A stretch of DNA of 42,753 bases. It comes from Bacteroidia bacterium (GTDB lineage: Bacteria; Bacteroidota; Bacteroidia; B-17B0; Aurantibacillaceae). A program made the position numbers and the translations under genes. Positions 23,701 through 32,392 of the stretch are shown piece by piece (within the stretch, counting starts at the first letter, position 1; the number at the start of each line of letters is the position of its first letter). Location: NCBI GenBank assembly GCA_014378485.1, contig JACMNO010000084.1, positions 1 through 42,753 of the forward strand. The letters run 5' to 3'. The notes under the pieces were generated by a model. That model was not told the DNA's origin. It ran no database searches and saw only the letters and a program-made list of their open reading frames with translations.

Positions 23701-25932
23701 TTAAATCCTGATCCCAATAATGGTTACATCATCCACCTGTTCCAGTTCCCCTTTCCATTCCTGAAACGAACTTTGCAACTCCTGTTTTTGTTCAGTTATG
23801 TTTAAATGCCCAATTGAGCTTAACTTTTCAGCTAGCGCTTTGTATTTAAATTTTTTACCTCTTGGGCCGCCAAATTGGTCGGCAAAGCCATCCGTCATTA
23901 AATAAAAAATATCTCCTTTGTTTAATTCGATATGGTGTGTTGTAAAAGGCAAAGGATTGTCTGTTTTGCCGATAGCTTGCTTGTTGGCTTTGATTTCGCG
24001 GAGAACAACATCCCCCGTCCTACGGACACCGCCTTCAAAGGGGGAAATAAACCATAATTGGTTATTAGCAGCACTCCAGGTAATTTGTTTTATAGTTCTG
24101 TTAATGCACAACAAAGATATGTCCATGCCATCTTTAATTTCTTCGCCACTTTTGGCAAACGTTTCTAAAACCAATTTCCTTGTTTTATCGAGGATTTTTC
24201 CAGTGTCTGTTAATTTGAATTCATCAACCGCCCGGTTAAGCGCATTGCTGCAAACCACACTAACCATTGCACCCGGCACGCCATGGCCAGTACTATCTGC
24301 CGCGGCAATAAAAACAAAATCACCTGAAACATGCAACCAATAAAAGTCTCCCGCTACAATATCCTTCGGTTGATACAGTACAAAATTATCAGGAAGATAT
24401 TTTTTCAATTCTTCATCAGAGGGTAGTATGGCTTTTTGCAATCGCTTCGCATAAGTAATGGAATCAATGATCTCTTTTTGTTTTTCTTCTACAAGATGTT
24501 TTTGCGCTTCTACCTCGTTTTTTTGTAATTCGATAATGCTTTTTTGTTTTCTTGTAAGCCTTAACGATCTCAGAATAAATCCTGAAAATATCAAAACCAC
24601 AAATAAGCCGATCACAGTAGCAATAATTATAGCATATTGTTTACGGTTCCTTTCTTTTGCTAACTGTTGTTGGTGCTCCAGTTCCTTTTTATGTTCAGTA
24701 GCGGCAATGGCTTCCTTTTTTTCAAAATCATAGGTCATTTGATTTTGAATGGTTTGTTTTCTGGATTCTTCATTGTCTAAACTGTCCCTGTAAGAAATGT
24801 ATAACAAATGGTTTATGTAGGCCCCTTTGAAGTTTCCGAGAACACTATCCAGCTCAGCTAAACCGTGATACGTTTCCCTGAGAATTTCTTTTTCCCCAAT
24901 ATTTTTAGCAAAATTTTTAGCTTTTTCAAAATATATCTTTGCCTCATTTAATTTTTTCTGTTTTGCTAAAACTGCCGCTATGTTTCCGTAACACATCGCT
25001 ATACCCTGATTGTCTAAGGTCATTTCTCTAATTGAAAGTGCTGCTTTGAAATTTGTCAAGGCTTGGTCAAATTTCTCATTTTTGATGCTCACATTATTTT
25101 CATAAAGTCCCTGCTCAAAGTAAACCGCCGCTACATTATTATAAGAATTGGCCACACCATTTTGGTCTCCGCTTTCTTCCATTATTTTCAAGGAAGCTTT
25201 ATGGCTAATTAAAGCGGCCGGGTAATCTTTTAATTCAAAATATACATTTCCAATATTATTATACGAATAAGCAATTCCCTGTGCATCGTTAATTTCCTTT
25301 CGAATTTTTAAAGCCGCCAAATGGTTCTTGATTGCTTCTTTATAATTATGTTGATCATAATATACCAAGCCAATATTGTTATAACAATTAGCTATTCCTT
25401 TTTTATCGCCAATAGCTTCTTTAATTTTTAAGGATAGCAAATAATTCTTTAAAGCTTCTACGTAGTTACCTTGGTCGGAATAAATCATTCCGATGCCATT
25501 ATAGCACCCAGCCATTCCCTTCTTATCTCCCATACTTTCTCTAACAGCTAATGCCTTACTAAAATAATTTATAGCATTACCATACATATTCTGATTTCTG
25601 TAAATAGTGGCGATAACCGTATTTGCCTTTGCTTTATAACCGTTAATAGTAAACTTTACAACTTCACTAAGTTGTTGTTGTGCTAACAAAATATCTGCAT
25701 CAACTATGGCCTTATTCGCAAATTTTACACCATCTTCATAATTGCCTAACGATAGATATTCTAAACTCAAAGCACATAAATGAATGAGTTTATTGGTGTC
25801 TGCCCTGTCAACTTTTACAAGATGATGAATCGAGTCGGAAATGCGTGATTGCTTTCCGTTATTACTTAAGTCCTGTGCGCTTAAGGCGCAGATAAAGTAT
25901 AAACTCACAAAAACAAACAATATTTTTTGCAT
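23701..25932 (-). CDS. TPR-sensor SpoIIE/PP2C-type serine phosphatase (2)
   Basis: The 743-residue product has the same layout as phosphatase 1: signal peptide to LSAQ, TPR array (about 105-380, units such as CYNNIGLVYYDQHNYKEA), a membrane helix (about 434-455), coiled coil, then the PP2C domain with GDFYW (D529), ADSTGHG (D546), DGMD and QVDD. The third metal motif has Ser where the paralogs have Cys, which is neutral. Residues about 630-643 (SPFEGGVRRTGDVV) are an insertion encoded by a palindromic GC-rich element (24011-24045), in frame, so the gene remains open. The insertion sits in a loop between the LWFI strand and LREIKANKQAIG. The minus strand offers a TTG-N23-TATATTCG promoter close to the start. 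Confidence 0.88.
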   Translation of the reverse strand: MQKILFVFVSLYFICALSAQDLSNNGKQSRISDSIHHLVKVDRADTNKLIHLCALSLEYLSLGNYEDGVKFANKAIVDADILLAQQQLSEVVKFTINGYKAKANTVIATIYRNQNMYGNAINYFSKALAVRESMGDKKGMAGCYNGIGMIYSDQGNYVEALKNYLLSLKIKEAIGDKKGIANCYNNIGLVYYDQHNYKEAIKNHLAALKIRKEINDAQGIAYSYNNIGNVYFELKDYPAALISHKASLKIMEESGDQNGVANSYNNVAAVYFEQGLYENNVSIKNEKFDQALTNFKAALSIREMTLDNQGIAMCYGNIAAVLAKQKKLNEAKIYFEKAKNFAKNIGEKEILRETYHGLAELDSVLGNFKGAYINHLLYISYRDSLDNEESRKQTIQNQMTYDFEKKEAIAATEHKKELEHQQQLAKERNRKQYAIIIATVIGLFVVLIFSGFILRSLRLTRKQKSIIELQKNEVEAQKHLVEEKQKEIIDSITYAKRLQKAILPSDEELKKYLPDNFVLYQPKDIVAGDFYWLHVSGDFVFIAAADSTGHGVPGAMVSVVCSNALNRAVDEFKLTDTGKILDKTRKLVLETFAKSGEEIKDGMDISLLCINRTIKQITWSAANNQLWFISPFEGGVRRTGDVVLREIKANKQAIGKTDNPLPFTTHHIELNKGDIFYLMTDGFADQFGGPRGKKFKYKALAEKLSSIGHLNITEQKQELQSSFQEWKGELEQVDDVTIIGIRI
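24011..24045. repeat. REP-like palindromic element inside a phosphatase gene
   Basis: A GC-rich island in AT-rich coding DNA. Outer arms TCCCCC (24011-24016) and GGGGGA (24040-24045) are complementary, with an inner stem GTCC-TAC-GGAC (24017-24027). On the coding strand it reads from TCCCCCTTTGAAGGCGGTG onward, a form I recognise from short repeats scattered in Bacteroidota genomes. It is translated as the SPFEGGVRRTGD loop of phosphatase 2. Confidence 0.7.
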
Positions 25933-25958
25933 GTACCGAATATACTATAAAATTTAAA

Positions 25959-25987
25959 TTGATTTTACAACTCTATGCGTATTTTTG
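25959..25987 (+). promoter_or_regulatory. Promoter of the AlkB-like gene
   Basis: TTG (25959-25961), 18 bp, then TATTTTTG (25980-25987), an exact Bacteroidota -7 box, 12 bp before the ATG at 26000. Confidence 0.55.
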
Positions 25988-25999
25988 AATTTCATAACC

Positions 26000-26605
26000 A
26001 TGGACCTTTTCAGTAATAACGAGATCACCAATTTGTTGCCATATGAAGGTACAGTACTCTATTTTGGGAAAGTGCTTTCATTACCTATGGCTAATCAATA
26101 CTTCACCGAATTATACAACACTATTGAATGGAGAAACGATGAAGCCGTTATCTTCGGCAAACATATTATCACGAATCGAAAAGTTGCCTGGTATGGAGAC
26201 AAACCTTTTAATTATACCTATTCCAATACCACCAAAAAAGCGTTAACCTGGACAAAAGAATTACTTTTTTTAAAACAATTGGCTGAAGAAAAAACAGAGG
26301 CCACATATAATTCTTGTTTATTGAATTTATATCATGATGGAAATGAAGGTATGGCGTGGCACAGTGATGGAGAAAAAATGCTTCAGAAAAACGGCGCAAT
26401 CGCATCTTTAAGTTTTGGTGCAGAAAGAAAATTTTCATTCAAGCATAAACAAAGTAAATCAACAGCATCGCTTATCCTTGAGCACGGTAGTTTGTTAGTG
26501 ATGAAGGATGAAACCCAAACTCATTGGCAGCATAGACTTCCACCAACAACATCTGTCAAGCGGCCGCGCATTAACCTTACTTTTAGGTCAATTATGGAAT
26601 ATTAA
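26000..26605 (+). CDS. AlkB-like 2-oxoglutarate/Fe(II) dioxygenase
   Basis: The 201-residue product has the full iron site HSD (H121, D123, in WHSDGE) and distal His in HWQHRLPP (H178), with the 2-oxoglutarate arginines in RINLTFR (R190, R196). NLYHDGNEGMAWHSD is the typical bacterial AlkB/ALKBH2-like core. Such enzymes remove methyl groups from alkylated DNA or RNA bases. It begins at the ATG at 26000; a TTG five codons earlier overlaps the promoter. It lies 59 bp before the GAF phosphatase on the same strand and may be co-transcribed, and a truncated copy follows phosphatase 1, so the association has occurred twice. Confidence 0.88.
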   Translation: MDLFSNNEITNLLPYEGTVLYFGKVLSLPMANQYFTELYNTIEWRNDEAVIFGKHIITNRKVAWYGDKPFNYTYSNTTKKALTWTKELLFLKQLAEEKTEATYNSCLLNLYHDGNEGMAWHSDGEKMLQKNGAIASLSFGAERKFSFKHKQSKSTASLILEHGSLLVMKDETQTHWQHRLPPTTSVKRPRINLTFRSIMEY

Positions 26606-26664
26606 CTTCCGCCCATCAAAATATCATTTAAGCCTTTCACTTTTAAGCACTTTTCATTATATTC

Positions 26665-29600
26665 GTGTCTGTGCTTAGCCAAAACAACATACAACAAGAT
26701 GCTACCTTGAAAATTCAAGAGTTAGCAAATCAATCAATTCAAATATGTCGGGGTAACCCCTCAGAAGGAATTGTAATAGCCGAAGAAATTATTAGTCTGG
26801 CAAATTCACTAAAACATAATGCCGGGTTTGTAATAGGCTTAGCCTGCAAAGGCGCTTGTTTAGTATGGCTAGGAAAATACGATACAGCACTTCAAGCATT
26901 ATTTGAAGCATTACCTAATTTACAAAAATTCGGAAATAAAAAAATAGAAGCGCATGCCTACTATCATGTATTTTGTGCTTATTATTTTTTAGCTGATTAC
27001 GATAACGCATTAAAATATGCTCATGAAATGTTACATCGGGCTACGCAAAACGAAGATTTATTATCCCAAGCAAATGCTTATAACGCTATAGGAACCATAA
27101 ATTATTCAACCGGCGAAAATCAAAAAGCAATAGACGCTCTTTTAAATGGCTTAAACATTACAAATACGTTAGATGACAAACACTTATTGGCACGTATTTT
27201 AGATGGTATTGGAACAGCGCACTTTAACTTAAAAGATATTGAAAAATCCATTGAGTTTAAAAAGAAAGCACTAGACGTCTCTCGCTCAATTGGATTAAAG
27301 CAGGTTGAATCTTATGCCATTGATGGTTTAGCAAAATTATATTTAGACGCTAACGATTTAAGTAATGCAGAAAAATATTTACATGAATGTTTAACCATAC
27401 GCAAAGAAATAGACTTTAAATCAGGCATTGCTGAAAGTAATTTTCAATTAGGTGACCTATATCTAAAAATGAACCGTTTAGATGATGCTTTATCACATTT
27501 AAACAGCGCATTAAAAATTGGTATAGAAACAAATACCAATGAAGTGGTTTATAAAACACATAAATCACTTTATAAACTTTACGAAAAACAAAACAACACC
27601 CCTAATTTTATTGAACACTTTAAAAATTACTATAATTTAAAAGAACAATTCTTTAGCGAAAAAAATAAACAGAAACTAAAAGGTATTGAAATGCAAATTA
27701 GCATTTCACAAATTGAAAAAGAAAAAGAATTACTGAGCGAAAAAAATAAGCAACTAGAATCATTATCTAATGACTTAGTTACATTAAGTGATTTAGGAAA
27801 AACCATAACCTCGTTACTTTCTATTGAAGCCGTTAACAAAACCGCTTACGACATCATCAATAATATGATGGATGCACATGGTTTTGGGATTGGAATTGTA
27901 TCGGATGATACACTTAAATTAAACTTTCCCGGCTACATCGAAAAAGATGTTGTATTTAGTTCTTCATCTTATGATTTAAGTGATGACAATAGGTTGGCTT
28001 CGGTTTGCTTTAATAAAGAGATGGATATCGTTATAAACGATTATGAACTAGAGACTCAAAACTATATCCAAAAAAGATTAGAGCCTGTTATTGGCGAATC
28101 TGTTCAATCTATTATTTATCTGCCGCTTAAACTAGGAAGTAAAAAATTAGGTGTTTTAACCGTACAGAGTTTTAATAAAAATGCTTTTGATGAGTATAAA
28201 GTAAATTTGGTAAAAAATTTAGCTATTTACTGCGCTATAGCTATCGAAAATGCCACCTTATATCAAAAAATGGAGGAGCGTGTTGAAGAAAGAACTCGGG
28301 AAGTTTTAAAAGCTCAAGAAATAACACGTATGCTCAGTGTTATTGGAAAAGAAATAATTTCTACAACCGATTTTGAATCTATTTTTAAAAAATTACATGA
28401 AAAGGTTGGACAATTAATGAATGCTGATTGCTTTAGCGTTCGGGTATATGATAAAGAGCGAAGAGAAATTGATTACAAATACTCCATGGAAAAAGGAAAA
28501 TTAAAAACTCCTTTATCTGTGTCGATGAATGATATTGATAACTATACGGTTTGGTGTGTAACTCATAACAAAGAGATTTTTATAAACGATAACCTCAACG
28601 AATACCATAAGTACACCAAAAAAATTGTAGTTCCAAGTGGGGAAATGCCAAACTCCTTAATATTTTGCCCCTTAAACATTGGTGATAAAGTTACTGGTGC
28701 CATTACCGTACAGAGTTTCGATAAAAACGCATACACTCCATTTCATATGGATGTATTAAAAACATTAGGCACATATACTGCCATTGCTTTAGAAAATGCA
28801 AACTTAGTTGAAACTTTAGAAGAAAAAGTAAACGAACGTACCTCTGAGGTTGTTGAACAAAAAGAAAAACTTGAAAAAAGCTTCAGAAACAGTAAACTAC
28901 TAAGTGAAATTGGTAAAGAGATTTCCGCTACTTTATCAGTTGATGATATTATTTCAACAGTTTACACACAAATTAATACCTTGATGGATGCTACCATTTT
29001 TGGAATTGGTATTCATCGCCCAGAAACTGATGATCTATATTTTTCAGGCTCCATAGAAAAAGGAGAAAAATTAAATTCGTTTTCTTTTGATTTAAAAACC
29101 GAAAAAACAGCCACACTTTGTTTCTTACAAAATAAAGAGTTTGTAATAAACGACTGGCAAAATGAATATGACCAATACGTAAAAAACACCTATCAACCAG
29201 CAGAAGGTGAAATGCCTGAATCCATGATTTATATGCCTTTAATTTCTAAAGGAAAAACAATTGGCGTTATCACTGTTCAAAGTTTTAAAAAACATATTTA
29301 TAACGAACATCATCTTGATTTATTAAGAAGTTTATCGATTTATGTTGGGGGGGCTATTGAAAATGCCAACCTATACAAAGGATTAGAAGATAGAGTTGCC
29401 GAAAGAACAAAAGAAGTAATTATTCAAAAAGAACAAATTGAAAAGTCACACGAAAACACTCGCTTACTTAGTAAAATTGGACAGCATATAATTTCTAATG
29501 TTGATTTTGATGCTATTTTTGGTGAGCTTCACCAAAACATTAGTCAATTAATGAATGCAGATTGTTTTGGCGTTCGTATTTATCATCCAAAACTAAATGA

Positions 29601-30777
29601 AATTGAATACCGTTATGAAATTGAAAAAGGCGAATTGTTTGAGCCTATCAGTGTTTCAATGGATAATGACGACAACTACTCTGTGTGGTGTGTAAAAAAC
29701 AAAAAAGAAATTTTCATTAATGATAATTTAAACGAATACCACAAATACACTAAAAAAATTGTTGTACCAACAGGTGATATGCCAAGCTCCCTATTGTTTT
29801 GCCCTATGTTGATTGGCGAACGTGCAGTAGGGGCTATCACCGTTCAAAGTTTCGAGAAAAATGCTTATTTGCCTTTACATATGGATGTTTTAAAAACATT
29901 AGGTACGTACACTGCAATTGCTTTAGAAAATGCAAACCTCGTTGAGAATTTAGAAGTTAAAGTAGAAGAGCGCACAAGAGAAGTTGTAAAACAAAAAGAA
30001 ATTATTGAAGAAACCAATAAACATATTACTGATAGTATTAGATATGCAAAACGTATTCAGGAAGCGTTTTTGCCAACTGAAGAAAACGTAAGTACACTTT
30101 TAAAAAATGCGTTTGTATTATATAAACCAAAAGATATTGTTAGCGGAGATTTTTATTGGATTGAAGAAAAAAACAATAAGATTTTATTTGCTGTTGTAGA
30201 TTGTACTGGACATGGCGTTCCAGGGGCTTTTATGAGCATCATAGGTTTTAATGGTTTAAATCAAATTGTAAACGAATATAATTATACCAAGCCATCTGAA
30301 ATCTTAACTCAATTAAATAAAAACATAAGTCACACGTTACGTCAAAAAGTAGAAGATTCTAAAATTCGAGATGGAATGGATGTTGCCATTTGCTCTTTAG
30401 ATTTAAAATCCAGAAAATTAGAATTTGCTGGCGCATTTAGCCCATTATTTATTTTGCGTAATGGCGAAGTTTTAAAAACTAAAGGCGACAAACACCCGAT
30501 AGGTAATTTTGTTGGAGTGGGAGAATATGAGTTTACTAATCATGAAATTCAATTACTTGAAAATGATAAACTATATATTTTCTCTGATGGTTTTGTTGAT
30601 CAATTTGGCGGGCCAGGAGGTAAAAAATTAAAGTATAATGCCTTTAGAACCTTACTTTTAGAAAACTACCAAAAACCAATGCCACAACAAAAAACAGCTA
30701 TTCATGATTTTTTTGAGCAATGGCGAGCCGGACACGAACAAATTGATGATGTTTGTATGATAGGTGTTTCAATTTAA
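26665..30777 (+). CDS. Cytosolic TPR-4xGAF-SpoIIE/PP2C phosphatase (3)
   Basis: Product of 1370 residues, with no signal peptide or membrane helix. TPR repeats fill about 10-330, then coiled coil (335-375), GAF1 (375-535), GAF2 (555-715), GAF3 (745-905), GAF4 (935-1095), each joined by a signalling helix of the form EERxxEV. A SpoIIE/PP2C domain follows (about 1115-1370; GDFYW D1162, VDCTGHG D1179, DGMD, QIDDV). It should sense a small molecule or redox state in the cytoplasm and dephosphorylate a serine on a partner not found here. The start is a GTG at 26665 (another GTG is at 26671); no in-frame ATG precedes the TPR region. The next gene overlaps its end by 14 bp, tying the regulator to the oxidoreductase gene. 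Confidence 0.88.
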   Translation: MSVLSQNNIQQDATLKIQELANQSIQICRGNPSEGIVIAEEIISLANSLKHNAGFVIGLACKGACLVWLGKYDTALQALFEALPNLQKFGNKKIEAHAYYHVFCAYYFLADYDNALKYAHEMLHRATQNEDLLSQANAYNAIGTINYSTGENQKAIDALLNGLNITNTLDDKHLLARILDGIGTAHFNLKDIEKSIEFKKKALDVSRSIGLKQVESYAIDGLAKLYLDANDLSNAEKYLHECLTIRKEIDFKSGIAESNFQLGDLYLKMNRLDDALSHLNSALKIGIETNTNEVVYKTHKSLYKLYEKQNNTPNFIEHFKNYYNLKEQFFSEKNKQKLKGIEMQISISQIEKEKELLSEKNKQLESLSNDLVTLSDLGKTITSLLSIEAVNKTAYDIINNMMDAHGFGIGIVSDDTLKLNFPGYIEKDVVFSSSSYDLSDDNRLASVCFNKEMDIVINDYELETQNYIQKRLEPVIGESVQSIIYLPLKLGSKKLGVLTVQSFNKNAFDEYKVNLVKNLAIYCAIAIENATLYQKMEERVEERTREVLKAQEITRMLSVIGKEIISTTDFESIFKKLHEKVGQLMNADCFSVRVYDKERREIDYKYSMEKGKLKTPLSVSMNDIDNYTVWCVTHNKEIFINDNLNEYHKYTKKIVVPSGEMPNSLIFCPLNIGDKVTGAITVQSFDKNAYTPFHMDVLKTLGTYTAIALENANLVETLEEKVNERTSEVVEQKEKLEKSFRNSKLLSEIGKEISATLSVDDIISTVYTQINTLMDATIFGIGIHRPETDDLYFSGSIEKGEKLNSFSFDLKTEKTATLCFLQNKEFVINDWQNEYDQYVKNTYQPAEGEMPESMIYMPLISKGKTIGVITVQSFKKHIYNEHHLDLLRSLSIYVGGAIENANLYKGLEDRVAERTKEVIIQKEQIEKSHENTRLLSKIGQHIISNVDFDAIFGELHQNISQLMNADCFGVRIYHPKLNEIEYRYEIEKGELFEPISVSMDNDDNYSVWCVKNKKEIFINDNLNEYHKYTKKIVVPTGDMPSSLLFCPMLIGERAVGAITVQSFEKNAYLPLHMDVLKTLGTYTAIALENANLVENLEVKVEERTREVVKQKEIIEETNKHITDSIRYAKRIQEAFLPTEENVSTLLKNAFVLYKPKDIVSGDFYWIEEKNNKILFAVVDCTGHGVPGAFMSIIGFNGLNQIVNEYNYTKPSEILTQLNKNISHTLRQKVEDSKIRDGMDVAICSLDLKSRKLEFAGAFSPLFILRNGEVLKTKGDKHPIGNFVGVGEYEFTNHEIQLLENDKLYIFSDGFVDQFGGPGGKKLKYNAFRTLLLENYQKPMPQQKTAIHDFFEQWRAGHEQIDDVCMIGVSI
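27787..29979 (+). repeat. Internal duplication of a two-GAF unit
   Basis: Residues about 375-735 and 745-1105 of phosphatase 3 repeat each other: GAF1 pairs with GAF3 and GAF2 with GAF4. GAF2 and GAF4 share the long identical stretch EIFINDNLNEYHKYTKKIVV and also HMDVLKTLGTYTAIALENAN. The unit is about 1.1 kb. Confidence 0.8.
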
Positions 30778-32380
30778 ATCAAAAACAAATGCCTTGAAAA
30801 ATTTATACAACTCCGAACTTACAAAATCTACTTATGATTCCATTATTATTGGGTCAGGCATAGGCGGACTAACAACAGCAGTATGCCTGGCAAAAGCAGG
30901 GAAAAAAGTATTGGTGCTAGAAAAGCATTATGTTATTGGTGGGTTCACGCACACGTTTAAGCGTAAACACTTTGAGTGGGATGTGGGCGCTCATTATATT
31001 GGACAAGTTAACAATCCATCGAGCCTGATGCGCAAAACCTTTGACTATATCACCAACGGAAAATTAAAATGGGATGATGTAGGAGAAATTTATGATCAGG
31101 TGATTATAGAGGGCGCGGTTTATAATTTCAAAAAAGGTTTAAATAATCAGATTAATCAAATGATTGCTTATTTTCCTGATGAGGAAAAAGCCATCCGTTC
31201 TTATTATCAATTAGTGTTAAAAGTAAGCGGACACGCCTCCATCTTTTTTTGCGAAAAAACGATGCCCAACTGGCTAAGTAAATTGTTAGGGCATCAATTA
31301 AGAAAAAAGTTCTTAAACTATTCCAGGCAAACCACACACGAAGTATTAAGCCGTATAACCAACAACGAAAAACTCATTACTGTATTATGCGCTCAATGTG
31401 GCAACTACGGATTAACACCAAAACAAAGTAGTTTCGGTATTCATGCCCTTGTTATCACGCATTACATTGAAGGAGCTGCCTATCCTGCAGGAGGAGCTGC
31501 CAATATCCATAGGTGCATAGAAAATGTGATTGAAGAGCATGGCGGAATAATTGCCATCAAGGCTGATGTGAAAAACATTATTATAGAAAACAATAAGGCT
31601 ATTGGGGTACTTATGCACAACGGTGATAAATTATTCGCCAAAAAAATCATAAGCAACGCGGGTGCACACAATACGTTCAATAAACTAATATTGCCAGAAT
31701 TACAAAAAGCAGAAAATACGGTTGCTTTAAACAAAGTGATGCCATCAGTGTCACATGTTTGCATATACGTTGGATTAAATGCCGCCGACGAAGAATTAAA
31801 ATTACCCAAGTATAATATATGGCTCTATGAAAATTATAAATTAGATGAATCCAGTGAACTTCATCTTAAAACTAAAGATAGTGAGTCGCCTGTGTTTTAT
31901 ATTTCATTTCCATCAGCAAAAGATAGCGAATGGCAACAAAAACATCCGGGCACGTCATCCATTCAACTACTAGGCTCTTATCCATTTAACTGGATGAAAG
32001 AATGGGAAGACATGAAATGGCAAAAACGTGGCGATGAATATGAAGCCATTAAAGAAGAATTAAAAAAATTATATCTAGAAAAATTATATAAAACTCTGCC
32101 GCAAATAAAAGGACATGTTGAAATTTGCGAACTCTCTACTCCCTTATCTACCAAACATTTTAGTAATTACCATAATGGAGAGATTTATGGCTTAGAACAT
32201 ACCCCCGAACGCTTCGAACTTAAACAACTGCGCCCTAAAACAAATTATAAAAATCTTTATCTTACCGGGCAAGACATTATTGCCGTTGGAGTTTGTTCAG
32301 CCATGTTTTCAGGAATTGTTACTTCCATCAATATTCTTAACAGAAACTTATTGTGGAGAGTTTTTCGTTATAAAATTTAA
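30764..32380 (+). CDS. Retinol saturase/CrtI-like FAD-dependent oxidoreductase
   Basis: The product of up to 538 residues has an N-terminal FAD-binding GxGxxG (IIIGSGIGGLTTAVCLAKAGKKVLVLEKH) about 27 residues in, the following GGFTHTF...DVGAHYIG landmark of phytoene desaturase and RetSat relatives, and a C-terminal LYLTGQDIIAVGVCSAMFSG that closes the FAD site. The closest recalled type is all-trans-retinol 13,14-reductase, which saturates a conjugated double bond; a fatty-acid or polyene substrate is equally possible. The start is unclear: GTG at 30764 (14-bp overlap with the phosphatase gene) or TTG at 30794. The only nearby ATG (30789) is in another frame and stops at once. It is followed 12 bp later by the MFS gene. 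Confidence 0.8.
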   Translation: MFQFKSKTNALKNLYNSELTKSTYDSIIIGSGIGGLTTAVCLAKAGKKVLVLEKHYVIGGFTHTFKRKHFEWDVGAHYIGQVNNPSSLMRKTFDYITNGKLKWDDVGEIYDQVIIEGAVYNFKKGLNNQINQMIAYFPDEEKAIRSYYQLVLKVSGHASIFFCEKTMPNWLSKLLGHQLRKKFLNYSRQTTHEVLSRITNNEKLITVLCAQCGNYGLTPKQSSFGIHALVITHYIEGAAYPAGGAANIHRCIENVIEEHGGIIAIKADVKNIIIENNKAIGVLMHNGDKLFAKKIISNAGAHNTFNKLILPELQKAENTVALNKVMPSVSHVCIYVGLNAADEELKLPKYNIWLYENYKLDESSELHLKTKDSESPVFYISFPSAKDSEWQQKHPGTSSIQLLGSYPFNWMKEWEDMKWQKRGDEYEAIKEELKKLYLEKLYKTLPQIKGHVEICELSTPLSTKHFSNYHNGEIYGLEHTPERFELKQLRPKTNYKNLYLTGQDIIAVGVCSAMFSGIVTSINILNRNLLWRVFRYKI

Positions 32381-32392
32381 TTTGTTTATTTA

